Below are positions 53,302 to 62,377 of a stretch of DNA of 64,000 nt, piece after piece (the stretch's first letter is position 1; every line of letters starts with the position of its first letter). Below the pieces are notes generated by a model. The model worked only from the letters and a program-made list of their open reading frames with translations, was not told the origin of the DNA and ran no database searches. The stretch comes from Aestuariivita sp964402685. GTDB lineage: Bacteria > Pseudomonadota > Alphaproteobacteria > Rhodobacterales > Rhodobacteraceae. The stretch spans positions 1-64,000 of the forward strand of contig CAYODE010000002.1 in the NCBI GenBank assembly GCA_964402685.1, written 5' to 3'. The translations under genes and the position numbers were made by a program.

Positions 53302-54744
53302 TCAGTTCCCGTAAGCGACCGATGGCAACCACGTCGTCAATGCCGGGATCTGGAACACGATGAGCAAACCCACCAACTGCAAGATCACGAAGGGTACGAC
53401 CCCTTTGTAGATATGGCTCAGCGATACACCAGGTGGACAGACGCCCTTGAGGTAGAAGAGCGCAAATCCAACGGGTGGCGTTAGGAAGGATGTCTGTAGC
53501 GTCACCGCGACCAAAATCGCAAACCACACCACGGAAGGATCGCGCACCTGATCAAATCCGGGCACAGCGAGTTCCAAGGCCAGGATGATGGGCAACATCA
53601 ACGGCATGATAATGATCGTGATCTCGATCCAGTCCAGCAGGAAGCCCAGCAAAAACACGATGAACAGGATAAACGCCACGGTCATGTAGGGATCGTCGAA
53701 AGCTGACAAGACAAGGTTCTGAACGATCTCGTCCCCGCCATAGCGACGCAACACAAACGCAAAGAAATTCGCCGCCAGGAAAATCCCGACGATGTAACCA
53801 GCCGTGTTCAAAGTGGATCGGCTGACTTCTTTCAACACGGTCCAGTTCAAACGGCGGTTCGCCAGTGCAAGTAAGGTTGCCCCCATTGCGCCCAGGCCGG
53901 AAGCCTCTGTCGGTGTTGCGAAGCCAGCGAAGATTGAACCAAGAACAAGCAAGATTAGGAACATCGGTGGCAGGACCGCCAGAAGCACTTCTTTGACGTC
54001 CTCCCACGTGACCTCTTCCGGCTTTTCCGGAGCAGGCATCGCGTTTGGATTGATAAACCCATAGATGACGATGAACACGATATAGAGTGCACCCAGGATC
54101 AACCCCGGGAACAACGCACCCATAAAGAGATCCCCAAGGGAAATGGCCAACTGGTCCGACATGATCACAAGCATGATTGACGGTGGGATCAAGATCCCCA
54201 ATGTCCCAGCAGAAGCGATGGTACCTGTTGCGATCGGCTTGGAGTAGTTCTGCTTCATCATGGCGGGCAGTGCCATGACGCCCAGCAAGGTCACGGATGC
54301 GCCAATCACACCGGTGGACGCGGCCAGAATGATGCCGATCAGCAATACCGTCAAAGACAAACCGCCGCGCAGCGAACCGAACAGCTTTTGCATAGAATGC
54401 ATCATCCGTTGGGCCACGCCGGACTGATCCAGCATCAGACCCATGAAAATGAACATCGGCAGCGCAACCAGAACCGGGTTCTTCACGATGTTACCGAAAA
54501 GCCGTCCGGAAAGCGCCTGCAAGCGTTGGTAACTTATGCCAGTGCGGTCAAACTCGATAATATCGCGAAAAAAGGACCTGTTCGGGTCCAGAAAGAACTC
54601 AGCAATCAGCACGAAAACCAAGCTGACACCCACAAGGGCCATGGCGACGGGAATGCCGCGGAAGAGCATCCAAATGAAGGTGCCGAACATCGCCATCACG
54701 GCGATCTCGTTCAGCGTCAGGAACTGTCCCAGAAATTCAAACAT
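53302..54744 (-). CDS. dctM: TRAP transporter large permease (DctM)
   Basis: A 480-residue membrane protein with about twelve helices and the DctM motifs GIPVAMALVGVSLVF, ASAGTLGILIPPSIMLVI, FATPTEASGLGAMGATLLAL and FLLDWIEITIIIMPLMLP. The ATG at 54744 comes ten bases after the small-permease stop. It is longer than the common 430 residues, with an extra loop around FINPNAMPAPEKPEEVTWED. Substrate unknown; the operon lies beside the hydantoinase operon and the MttB region. Confidence 0.94.
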   Translation of the reverse strand: MFEFLGQFLTLNEIAVMAMFGTFIWMLFRGIPVAMALVGVSLVFVLIAEFFLDPNRSFFRDIIEFDRTGISYQRLQALSGRLFGNIVKNPVLVALPMFIFMGLMLDQSGVAQRMMHSMQKLFGSLRGGLSLTVLLIGIILAASTGVIGASVTLLGVMALPAMMKQNYSKPIATGTIASAGTLGILIPPSIMLVIMSDQLAISLGDLFMGALFPGLILGALYIVFIVIYGFINPNAMPAPEKPEEVTWEDVKEVLLAVLPPMFLILLVLGSIFAGFATPTEASGLGAMGATLLALANRRLNWTVLKEVSRSTLNTAGYIVGIFLAANFFAFVLRRYGGDEIVQNLVLSAFDDPYMTVAFILFIVFLLGFLLDWIEITIIIMPLMLPIILALELAVPGFDQVRDPSVVWFAILVAVTLQTSFLTPPVGFALFYLKGVCPPGVSLSHIYKGVVPFVILQLVGLLIVFQIPALTTWLPSVAYGN

Positions 54745-54754
54745 TGGGTAATCC

Positions 54755-55570
54755 TTACGCTTCGCTTCTGCGGGCCATAAGCCGCGCAAGTCCAAGCACC
54801 ACGAAGGTCGCAATAACCGTGATGATGATGGTGTATTTGATCTCGTAGTTGCCGATCTCGACCTCGTCAAAGATCGCATGACGTCCGACTTCGCGGGTCG
54901 TCGTGCCCTCGGGGCTGGTCAGATAAACCGCCCACCATAGCGCATAGAAGATCACCAGATTGATCACATACATGGTGGAGGGAAAGGCCCAGAACAGCTT
55001 CTTCCAGAGGATGGGATCCGTCAGATTGCCCAGCGCGCGCACATAAGCCGACCAGGTCGCCAGGGCGATGGCGAGGAAACTGACGTTCATGAACACTTTG
55101 AGGATCCAAAGATTGTGCAAACCGTTGGGGCTGTCAGATCCTTCATCGGAGACGACTGACGCGATAGCATATCCAAGCGTCACGTCCCAACAAAGAATGA
55201 TGAAGGGTAAGAACAACCAAACGAGGGCGAAAATATCCGTGCGCAGTTTCTTTTGCGGAGTAAAATTCTCGTACCGGATATCCACCCGCACGTGACTGTT
55301 GGTGGTCACAGCATAGGCGATCCCGACCAGGACAGCGGCCCCGTAGAGCCACCATTGCAAGTCATCCATCCAGGCCTGGTTGCCCGGTCCAATGTCTGAA
55401 CGCCCGAGTGTCCGCAGGACAACTTGCGTGCAGATCACCACCATCAATATCGGAAAGAGCCACGCAAAGAGGTTCGAAATCAGAACGGTGATGCGATCAC
55501 CTTTGTTGTGGTGCTCTTTGCCGACCTCACCAGGGTCTGTAATCGCAGCGATGACGTCATCTGACTCCAT
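54755..55570 (-). CDS. TRAP transporter small permease (DctQ)
   Basis: A 271-residue DctQ-like protein, longer than the usual 160-200, with a hydrophilic N-terminal tail (ESDDVIAAITDPGEVGKEH) before the first helix and four or more helices afterwards. The ATG at 55570 is preferred because AGGAGGG lies eight bases upstream; a farther ATG at 55627 has no ribosome site. It partners DctM just downstream. Confidence 0.88.
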   Translation of the reverse strand: MESDDVIAAITDPGEVGKEHHNKGDRITVLISNLFAWLFPILMVVICTQVVLRTLGRSDIGPGNQAWMDDLQWWLYGAAVLVGIAYAVTTNSHVRVDIRYENFTPQKKLRTDIFALVWLFLPFIILCWDVTLGYAIASVVSDEGSDSPNGLHNLWILKVFMNVSFLAIALATWSAYVRALGNLTDPILWKKLFWAFPSTMYVINLVIFYALWWAVYLTSPEGTTTREVGRHAIFDEVEIGNYEIKYTIIITVIATFVVLGLARLMARRSEA

Positions 55571-55637
55571 CTGCCGGCCCTCCTCCGATTTATTTCGTCC
55601 GTCCTGCCGGGTCTCCCCATCCGACATTCAGGAAAAA

Positions 55638-55665
55638 GCCGGGGCAGGCGCGATGCTGCCCCGGC
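55638..55665 (-). terminator. Terminator-like hairpin between dctP and dctQ
   Basis: GCCGGGGCAG (55638-55647) pairs perfectly with CTGCCCCGGC (55656-55665) around eight bases; on the minus strand it is followed by TTTTTCC. It should reduce transcription into the permease genes. Confidence 0.88.
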
Positions 55666-55704
55666 GGTTTATTCGCTCCCACCAGATTGGTGGGCAGGTC
55701 TGCC

Positions 55705-56754
55705 TTAGTTGCGCGGACGCGGCAGGTAGATGTTGTCGTTCCACACTTTGTAACCGGCACGGAACTCTTGCAGGTCATCCCACACTTCTTTGAAGTATGC
55801 GTCTTCTGCAGCCAGCTCTGCCGCCACTTCATTCCACGCGGTTTCAAAGGCTTCCAACATTTCGGGCGACCACTGTTTGATGGTCACGCCGTTGTTTTCG
55901 ACGTTGTCCTGCATCGCGGCAAAGTTGGTGCCTTCACCTTCGGCATAGTTGTCGGTGATGTTGGCCATGCACGCGACCTCGATCTGGTTCTGCGAGATCT
56001 CGTCCAGATCGTCCCAGCGATCTTTATTGATCAGCAGTTCAAACATCGTCGCAGGCTGGTGCCAGCCGGGGAAGTAGTTGAACTTCGCGATGTTATAGAA
56101 ACCAAGACGTGCATCGATCCGTGGCATCGAGAATTCGGTCGCGTCGATCGCGCCGCGCTCAAGCGCCGGGAAGATGTCACCACCCGCCAGCAGCGATGTG
56201 GACACGCCCAGCTTTTGCATCACTTCAGCGCCCAGACCGAAGAAGCGCATGTTCAGGCCCTCAAGGTCGGACAGCGAGTTGATCTCGTTCTTAAACCAGC
56301 CTGACGTTTCCGGGGCGATAATGCCGCATGGGATGACGTGTACGTTGTAGCCGTTCTCGTCATACATGCGTTGGAACAACGTGCGACCATCGTCGTACAT
56401 CATCCATGCCAGGAATTCGCCAGCTTCCGGGCCGAACGGTACAGCCGCGAACAACGAGGCAGACGGGATCTTGCCCTGCCAGTAGCCGGATGTTGTGTAA
56501 GCAGCGTCAACGGACCCATTCGAGACCGCGTCCAGCGCTTCCAGCGCGGGGACAAGCTCGCCCGGATCGAACTGTTCAAACTCGACAGAGGTCGAGATTG
56601 AGTTCACTTTTTCAGTAAAGGCAACGGCCGCCGTGCCGAGGATCGGCAAGTTCTTCCCGAAGGCCGAGGTCATTTCAAACGATTCCTGCGCGTTTGCCGC
56701 GGCAGTCATGGCAATGCTAGCAGCAGCAGCCGCTGCAAATGTTCTGAGCTTCAT
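55705..56754 (-). CDS. dctP: TRAP transporter solute-binding protein (DctP family)
   Basis: A 349-residue periplasmic protein with a Sec signal (MKLRTFAAAAAASIAMTAAANA-QE). It shares with the dctP at 3494 the same subgroup pattern: a Tyr/Trp-rich GYWQGKIPSASLF, SGWFKNEINSLSDLEGLNMRFFG with the ligand-clamping Arg, GGDIFPALERGAIDATEF and YFPGWHQPATMFELLIN. GGGAGGA precedes the ATG. A perfect dyad, ATTGGTAA-N7-TTACCAAT, lies about 45 bases upstream. Ligand unknown. Confidence 0.94.
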   Translation of the reverse strand: MKLRTFAAAAAASIAMTAAANAQESFEMTSAFGKNLPILGTAAVAFTEKVNSISTSVEFEQFDPGELVPALEALDAVSNGSVDAAYTTSGYWQGKIPSASLFAAVPFGPEAGEFLAWMMYDDGRTLFQRMYDENGYNVHVIPCGIIAPETSGWFKNEINSLSDLEGLNMRFFGLGAEVMQKLGVSTSLLAGGDIFPALERGAIDATEFSMPRIDARLGFYNIAKFNYFPGWHQPATMFELLINKDRWDDLDEISQNQIEVACMANITDNYAEGEGTNFAAMQDNVENNGVTIKQWSPEMLEAFETAWNEVAAELAAEDAYFKEVWDDLQEFRAGYKVWNDNIYLPRPRN

Positions 56755-56797
56755 GTGAGTCCTCCCAAGGTTTTTCTAAGGCTCTAAACCACGCTCC

Positions 56798-56820
56798 ATT
56801 GGTAAAAGAACCTTACCAAT
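56798..56820. promoter_or_regulatory. Candidate operator of the second TRAP operon
   Basis: A perfect eight-base dyad, ATTGGTAA / TTACCAAT, with a seven-base spacer, lies upstream of dctP. The TGGT-N-ACCA core resembles sites of GntR/FadR-type repressors, but no such gene is adjacent, so the cognate regulator is unknown. Confidence 0.5.
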
Positions 56821-57173
56821 TCCGTGCATACCCCACGGATCGGTGCGTGTTAATACCCAGTTGTGCGTAGGTTTGAACACCCGAATTCAGCACACACCGT
56901 ACGGATAGTTAGCACGGCACGGTCGACCGGCAATTACCCAAATGTGCTGGAAGACACTAAAACCATTGGTGTTTTTTGTTTCGGTGCGACGAAACGCAAG
57001 GAATTCGGCCGAACATGCCAACACGATAACGTCTGAGCTGAAGTGGCACGTCGCAGATCTTGGGCTAAAATCGATTCGCGGGTGTTGCGTCGTAAATCCG
57101 CGGTTAAACCATGACGAGTGGCAAATTCATAACAGAATCAGCGAGCGGACAGACGGTTGTGTGACGCTGGTAA

Positions 57174-57205
57174 ATTTCGAACAGTTTGCAAAAGTATTTC
57201 GAAAT
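57174..57205. promoter_or_regulatory. Two TTTCGAA dyads before the LysR gene
   Basis: ATTTCGAA (57174-57181) and the ten-base palindrome ATTTCGAAAT (57196-57205) are 22 bases apart, two helical turns. They lie 46-77 bases before the LysR start and may be autoregulatory sites. The same core recurs at 59812-59820. Confidence 0.5.
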
Positions 57206-57250
57206 TATACGATCAGCTAGTCCTGTCGTGCCACTCATAGGCAAAGCCGT

Positions 57251-58225
57251 ATGCCACCCACATCCCAGCGAAAAGACCTCACCCTGAAAGCCCTGGAACT
57301 CTTCGAGATCTGCGCTCGGAAAGGGTCTCTGCAAGCCGCCTCCTTAGAAACAGGTCTGTCGATCAGTACGGTTTCGCATCACTTGCGCGGCCTAGAGGAG
57401 CATCTGGGCATTGCATTGTTTGATCACACTCGACGCCCCATGGTTCTTACGTCGAAAGGCGAAGCATTTTTGCGGAATATCAGCGAAGCGTTGCACACGA
57501 TACGCAAGGCCAAAGCAGAAGCGTCGGCGGGACATTTAACCGATGCCAGCTATCTCAGGATTGGAAGTATTGAAGATCTGGACAGTGACATCACACCAGA
57601 TCTGGCAGTGTATCTGTCGAAAGTGATGCCGCAGTGCAATTTCCTGTATCAAACCGGCACCAGCCACGAGATCATCGAAAAACTACGCAACCGACAATTG
57701 GATGTGGGTGTTACCTCCAGCCCGTCTGACTTGAGCGGCGAGTTACGCGACCGGGCATTGTTTCGGGATCCTTTTGTTGTGGTTCTGCCGATTGGGGTCG
57801 ATGCACCTTTGAAAGATGTGGTTTCCGGTAAAACCGATCTACGATTTCTTCAGTTTTCAAGCGATCTTATGGTCGGAAGACAAATTGATGCGCAGCTCCG
57901 GCGTCTTGGTGTTCCGGTGCCACAGACTTTTGAATGCGGCAATACCCAGACTCTCATGGCGATGGTGGCGTCTGGCGCAGGGTGGGCAATCACCACACCA
58001 CTCATGTTTTCGCGGGCACGCAGGTTCCAATCCAAGCTGCGTATGCACCCCTTTCCAGGCAAAGGGTTTTCCCGAACCCTCTCTATGGTAGTCACTCCCG
58101 ACTGTTCCGACACCGTTCTTGGTCTATTAGAAAGAAAGCTGCGCGACCTCACGGCGAAGCACGTTATCGACCCTCTGCATATGTCGATGCCCTGGCTCCG
58201 TGACAGTTTCACCCTGATCGACTAA
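57251..58225 (+). CDS. LysR-family transcriptional regulator
   Basis: A 324-residue regulator. The N-terminal winged helix has KALELFEICARKGSLQAASL and a recognition helix ISTVSHHLRGLEEHLG; the effector domain follows from about residue 90. The ATG at 57251 has a weak ribosome site. It ends six bases from the stop of the convergent MttB-like gene and diverges from the TRAP operon. Shared TTTCGAAA motifs before this gene and before the MttB-like/DMGDH-like pair suggest it regulates those genes. Confidence 0.93.
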   Translation: MPPTSQRKDLTLKALELFEICARKGSLQAASLETGLSISTVSHHLRGLEEHLGIALFDHTRRPMVLTSKGEAFLRNISEALHTIRKAKAEASAGHLTDASYLRIGSIEDLDSDITPDLAVYLSKVMPQCNFLYQTGTSHEIIEKLRNRQLDVGVTSSPSDLSGELRDRALFRDPFVVVLPIGVDAPLKDVVSGKTDLRFLQFSSDLMVGRQIDAQLRRLGVPVPQTFECGNTQTLMAMVASGAGWAITTPLMFSRARRFQSKLRMHPFPGKGFSRTLSMVVTPDCSDTVLGLLERKLRDLTAKHVIDPLHMSMPWLRDSFTLID

Positions 58226-58231
58226 CGGTCG

Positions 58232-59734
58232 TCAAAGGATGTTGAAACGGTCACGAATGGCTCGGTCCTGCGCCACGCTCAGATATTGCGGATAATGAGA
58301 GCTTAGGATCTCAGTCGCTTTGCGCCGTGCAATGTCCCACGCATCCGGCGCGCCCTTATCCGCCCATGTTCGTGGTTCGTCACGGTCAGCAAGAGCCGGA
58401 TAAAAGTAATCCCGCTCCATGGCCGCGTAGGTGTGCGCGCCGCCCAGGAAGTGCCCCTCCCCCAAAACGGCATCGACAATCGCATCGTAGCCAAGATTGT
58501 CCGCATTTACCTCAACACCCCGTAATGCGCGATAGGTGTGGGAGTGCATTTCATCGTCCAGAACAAAAGCTTCAAAACTTGCGCCAAGAAGCGACGCGGT
58601 CATACCGGAACTCTCATAAATCAGGTTTCCACCGGCCAAGGCCGCGGCCAATGACGTCAGTCCTTTTTCAATGCCGTATTGCGCGTCAATGGCCTTTGCA
58701 TCTGTCATTGAACATGCCACGCCAGATGGAAGACCCAGCCAATTCGACAACTGCGCTGAGGCAGCGTTCAAAACAGCCGTTTCGCCGCTTCCACCCGAAA
58801 ACGCGCCTGTACGCAAATCGATGACCAGCGGCCAGTTTGAAAAGACCATCGGAAAACCCGGACGGATCGCATGAACCATTAATAGACTTGCCAAAGTTTC
58901 GGCCAGCGACTGGGCCAGAAACCCGGCCAAAGTCGCCGGCGCGGTCGCTCCGGCTTGAGCGGCCGTTATGCAAGACATGGGAATGTTGTGCCTGATGCAT
59001 TCATATACAACGTCAACCGCGTCCTCACCAAAGCGCATCGGCGAAATGATCGGGCTGATATGCGCCTTCACAAACGGGCGCTTTGAAAACTCACCTTCTC
59101 CACCCGCGACGATATCCAGAAGTTCGACAATCGGGGCGACATGTTCGGCCAGCGTAAAGGACGTTGCTGTTGGTTTGGTTGTGTTTTTGACCAATGCGTA
59201 AACCGTGTTCACATCCAGATCGAAGTTGTCTGGAACGTCCGTCGCGACGCAACACCGGGTGAACCAACTGACGTTCTGCAAGACGTCCTGAAGGCGTGTG
59301 AAATCGTGAAGATCAGCCAGGGTCGATGGCCTATAGATACCGCTTTCGATATCCAGCGTTTGCACCGCCGCGCCGCCGGTGCCGAAATGAACTGCGTTTC
59401 CGCCGACTTCAATCGACCTGCTTTCGTCGCGGCCATGTAGCACAAAGGTCGTTGCCGCCTTGGAAATAGCGTCTTCGACTATCGCAGGCGCAAACACGAC
59501 CCGACCGTTTCCTGCGTCTCGTGCGCCCATGGCGAGCAAATCGGCGCGCAGCCGATCAGGGACCTCGCCCAGGCCCAGATTGGCAAGCAGGTCGAGAGCA
59601 GTCTGATAGATCTGTTTCAGATCGCTCTCAGATAAGGGTTTGTAAGCGCCACCGATCTGGCCGGGCGGACAAGGGTCACGCGCCGGTTTCTCGGCACGCT
59701 GTGCCAACCGCTTTTTGCGTCCCGCGCGTTTCAT
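58232..59734 (-). CDS. Trimethylamine-methyltransferase (MttB) superfamily protein, non-pyrrolysine
   Basis: A 500-residue TIM-barrel protein of the MttB superfamily: GGAYKPLSESDLKQIYQTAL at the front, HFGTGGAAVQTLD, KPFVKAHISPI-like RPFVKAHISPIISPMRFG, and GLPSGVACSMTDAKAID. No in-frame amber codon is present, so it belongs to the branch without pyrrolysine, whose studied members demethylate glycine betaine, carnitine or proline betaine with a corrinoid protein. No corrinoid protein gene lies nearby. The basic N-terminus (KRAGRKKRLAQRAEKP) is a common feature. The ATG at 59734 has AGGGTGG upstream; a GTG at 59743 is possible. It diverges from the flavoprotein gene at 59924. Confidence 0.92.
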   Translation of the reverse strand: MKRAGRKKRLAQRAEKPARDPCPPGQIGGAYKPLSESDLKQIYQTALDLLANLGLGEVPDRLRADLLAMGARDAGNGRVVFAPAIVEDAISKAATTFVLHGRDESRSIEVGGNAVHFGTGGAAVQTLDIESGIYRPSTLADLHDFTRLQDVLQNVSWFTRCCVATDVPDNFDLDVNTVYALVKNTTKPTATSFTLAEHVAPIVELLDIVAGGEGEFSKRPFVKAHISPIISPMRFGEDAVDVVYECIRHNIPMSCITAAQAGATAPATLAGFLAQSLAETLASLLMVHAIRPGFPMVFSNWPLVIDLRTGAFSGGSGETAVLNAASAQLSNWLGLPSGVACSMTDAKAIDAQYGIEKGLTSLAAALAGGNLIYESSGMTASLLGASFEAFVLDDEMHSHTYRALRGVEVNADNLGYDAIVDAVLGEGHFLGGAHTYAAMERDYFYPALADRDEPRTWADKGAPDAWDIARRKATEILSSHYPQYLSVAQDRAIRDRFNIL

Positions 59735-59802
59735 CCCTGCCACCCTATCGCGATATCCTTTTGCCGACGATCAATGAGTGTTCACACGCAGCATGCAATC
59801 CT

Positions 59803-59853
59803 GTTTCAAATATTTCGAAACTATTAAATTAATACTTCCTTTTTCTCGAAATT
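59803..59853. promoter_or_regulatory. TTTCGAAA-type sites between MttB-like and DMGDH-like genes
   Basis: GTTTCAAATATTTCGAAAC (59803-59821) contains ATTTCGAAA (59812-59820) and a near copy TTTCAAAT just before it; a further partial copy, CTCGAAATT, lies at 59845-59853. They match the dyads before the LysR gene at 57251 and sit in the divergent promoter region. Confidence 0.5.
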
Positions 59854-59923
59854 AGCAGTGCTCACATTGCCCGTGCTCGGAATTGATGGCCAAAGGGTCG
59901 CAACACGGGTTCGGAGGTAGGCC

Positions 59924-62362
59924 ATGAAAACGCGCACCAAAGTGGTCGTCATAGGGGGTGGTATCGCAGGGTGTTCAACGCTGTATCATCTCACACAAGA
60001 AGGATGGTCTGACGTTGTTCTTTTGGAGCGGGACGAGCTGACCTCCGGCACCACTTGGCATTCTGCGGCTCAAGTAACCAATTTTGGCATGAATCAAACA
60101 ATGGTCGGCCTGAAAACGCATTCGATCAACCTGTACAAAGAGCTGGCCGAAGACCCCGATTACCCGATCAATTACCACCATGGCGATGGCGGGATCCGGC
60201 TGGCCAATACCGAAGCCCAAATGCAAGGCTATCGCCATTTCGCCTCGATGGCGCGCGGAATGGACGTGCATTTCGAAGTGATCGGCGCAGAGGAATGCGC
60301 GCGGCGCCACCCTTTGATTTCGACCGAAAACCTGTTGGGTGGGCTTTGGGATCCGCTGGATGGCGATATTGACCCTGCGCAACTCTGCCAGGCCCTTGCC
60401 CGGCGGGCCCGCAAGGCTGGGGCGGAGGTGTATCGACATACACCAGTCACGGGTATTACGCAGAAGCAAGATGACAGCTGGACGGTTCACACCACCAAAG
60501 GCGACATTGATTGCGACATCGTCGTAAATGCCTGCGGATACCGCGTGAACGAAGTGGGCGCGATGATGGGTGTGCACCATCCCGTGGCGTCGATGGAGCA
60601 CCAGTATTTCCTAACCGAAGATATCCCCGCAATTAAAGAAGCCGGTCATCGCATGCCGCTGCTTCGCTGCCCGATCAGCGATTATTACTGCCGCCAAGAG
60701 AAGCAGGGTCTGCTTCTGGGGTTTTATGAGCAGGGCTGCAAGACCTGGGGTATGGACGGAATTGATCCCAACTTCGTCAACGCATTGTGCCCGGATGATC
60801 TGGATCGCGTCACCGACGTCCTCGAAGGCGCATTTGCGCGGATGCCAGCATTGATGGAGGCCGGCATCCGCACGGTTGTGAATGGCCCTATCACCTACAC
60901 CATCGATGGCGCGCCTCTCGTTGGGCCCATCCCCGGCAAGCGAAACGCATTTTGCATCATCGGGCTCCGCGCTGGGCTTGGCGAAGGTGGCGGGCATGGC
61001 TGGCTACTGGCCCAGCAGATCGTGCATGGCGAGGCCTGCTATGACACCTGGTGTCTGGATCCCCGTCGCTTTACCGGACACGCGAACGTCGAACTAACGG
61101 CACTCAAGGCGATTGAGGACTATCAGAACGAGTTTCGATTTCATTTTCCCCATGAGCACAGACCCGCCGGTCGTTCAGCAAAGACCACACCACTCACGCC
61201 TGTAATGGCCGCAGAAAACGCGGCTTTTACCGTGGTCAATGGTTGGGAGCGAGTGGAGTACATAAAGCCGACATCGGATTTTCAGCCAACACTCAGTTTC
61301 AACTTTGATGAGGCGTTCGAACAGGTGGCCGCGGAAGTCAGTACCGTGGCAAACGCCGTTGGACTGTGTGAAGTGAACGGTTTTAACAGGATCGAAATCA
61401 CGGGCCAGGACAGGCACGCGTTTCTGGATAGGATGGTCTGTGGCATCGTTCCAAAACGCGACGGGCGTGTCGGACTGGCTTACCTGCTGAACCATCACGG
61501 CATGGTCAAAGGTGAAGCAACCTTGGCAAATTTACCTACATCCGATCGGGGTCCGGACCGTGTTTGGTACGGATCGGCGGCCGCGTCGGAATACCACGAC
61601 ATGGACTGGCTTACGCAGCATGTCCGGGCGGGCGAAGATGTCCAGTTCAGATCCCTCACCAACGACCAAACGATCTTGGTTCTGGCCGGTCCTCATGCGC
61701 GAGCAGTCATGCAAAAGGTCAGCCGAGCTGATTGGTCAGCACAAGCGTTCCCCTGGCTGTCTGTGCGCGAATGCTATGTCGGGTTTGCGCCAGCAACTGT
61801 CATGGCCGTAAGTTTCTCCGGTGAATTGGCCTATGAAATCCATGTCCCCAACGCATCTCTTTATGCCGCTTATCAGGCGTTGCGCGAAGCTGGAGAAGAG
61901 GTCGGGCTGGGCCTGTTCGGGGCACGGGCGGTTGAGTCCATGCGGATGGAGAAAGGGTTCCTACATTGGAAATCGGATCTGATCACCGAATTCGACCCTT
62001 TCGAAACCGGGCTACAGCGCTTTGTGAAACTGGAGAAACCCGAGTTTGTGGGTAAGGATGCCCTTATCCAACGTCAGTCACGGGGCGTGTCAAAGAAACT
62101 CATCTCGCTTCAGGTTCACACGACACACGCACCGGCGCATCCCGGCGCGTCGTTGATGGAGGGCAATACCGCCGTCGGCACGATCACATCCGGCGATTGG
62201 GGGCACCGCGTTGGAATGAACCTGGCTTACGCGTTTGTCGATCCAAAACACGCAAACGATGGTGAAAAGATGCAACTGGATCTTTGCGGGGATCTTATCG
62301 ACGCCACCGTCATACCGCCGTCGCCATATGACCCAGAATTTGCAAAACTGCGTGCGAGTTGA
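59924..62362 (+). CDS. Dimethylglycine/sarcosine-dehydrogenase-like flavoprotein with GcvT domain
   Basis: An 812-residue fusion. The N-terminal DAO-type FAD domain (1-400) has VVIGGGIAGCSTLYHL and the TTWHSA histidine segment where FAD is covalently attached in dimethylglycine dehydrogenase. After a FAO-M-type middle part, the C-terminal half (about 430-810) is an aminomethyltransferase (GcvT) folate-binding domain, with FSGELAYEIHVP and GARAVESMRMEKGF. Such proteins oxidatively remove N-methyl groups and pass the one-carbon unit to tetrahydrofolate. GGAGG lies before the ATG. The divergent MttB-like gene suggests a pathway for a methylated amine or betaine. Confidence 0.94.
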   Translation: MKTRTKVVVIGGGIAGCSTLYHLTQEGWSDVVLLERDELTSGTTWHSAAQVTNFGMNQTMVGLKTHSINLYKELAEDPDYPINYHHGDGGIRLANTEAQMQGYRHFASMARGMDVHFEVIGAEECARRHPLISTENLLGGLWDPLDGDIDPAQLCQALARRARKAGAEVYRHTPVTGITQKQDDSWTVHTTKGDIDCDIVVNACGYRVNEVGAMMGVHHPVASMEHQYFLTEDIPAIKEAGHRMPLLRCPISDYYCRQEKQGLLLGFYEQGCKTWGMDGIDPNFVNALCPDDLDRVTDVLEGAFARMPALMEAGIRTVVNGPITYTIDGAPLVGPIPGKRNAFCIIGLRAGLGEGGGHGWLLAQQIVHGEACYDTWCLDPRRFTGHANVELTALKAIEDYQNEFRFHFPHEHRPAGRSAKTTPLTPVMAAENAAFTVVNGWERVEYIKPTSDFQPTLSFNFDEAFEQVAAEVSTVANAVGLCEVNGFNRIEITGQDRHAFLDRMVCGIVPKRDGRVGLAYLLNHHGMVKGEATLANLPTSDRGPDRVWYGSAAASEYHDMDWLTQHVRAGEDVQFRSLTNDQTILVLAGPHARAVMQKVSRADWSAQAFPWLSVRECYVGFAPATVMAVSFSGELAYEIHVPNASLYAAYQALREAGEEVGLGLFGARAVESMRMEKGFLHWKSDLITEFDPFETGLQRFVKLEKPEFVGKDALIQRQSRGVSKKLISLQVHTTHAPAHPGASLMEGNTAVGTITSGDWGHRVGMNLAYAFVDPKHANDGEKMQLDLCGDLIDATVIPPSPYDPEFAKLRAS

Positions 62363-62377
62363 GCCCCGCTTCGTCGA

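Larger units (their letters stand above)
56755..57250. other. Divergent regulatory region between dctP and LysR genes
   Basis: About 496 bases without a recognisable gene but rich in dyads: ATTGGTAA-N7-TTACCAAT (56798-56820), ACCATTGGT (56962-56970), GTTTCG-N6-CGAAAC (56978-56995), and two ATTTCGAA copies at 57174-57205. The density of symmetric sites suggests several regulators or a spread-out LysR target. Confidence 0.55.

Noticed and set aside
58232..59734. Pyrrolysine in the MttB-like protein
   Set aside because: The frame has no internal amber codon; it belongs to the non-pyrrolysine branch.
59735..59923. Glycine riboswitch before the DMGDH-like/GcvT gene
   Set aside because: The gap is AT-rich, short and lacks the conserved tandem aptamer elements.
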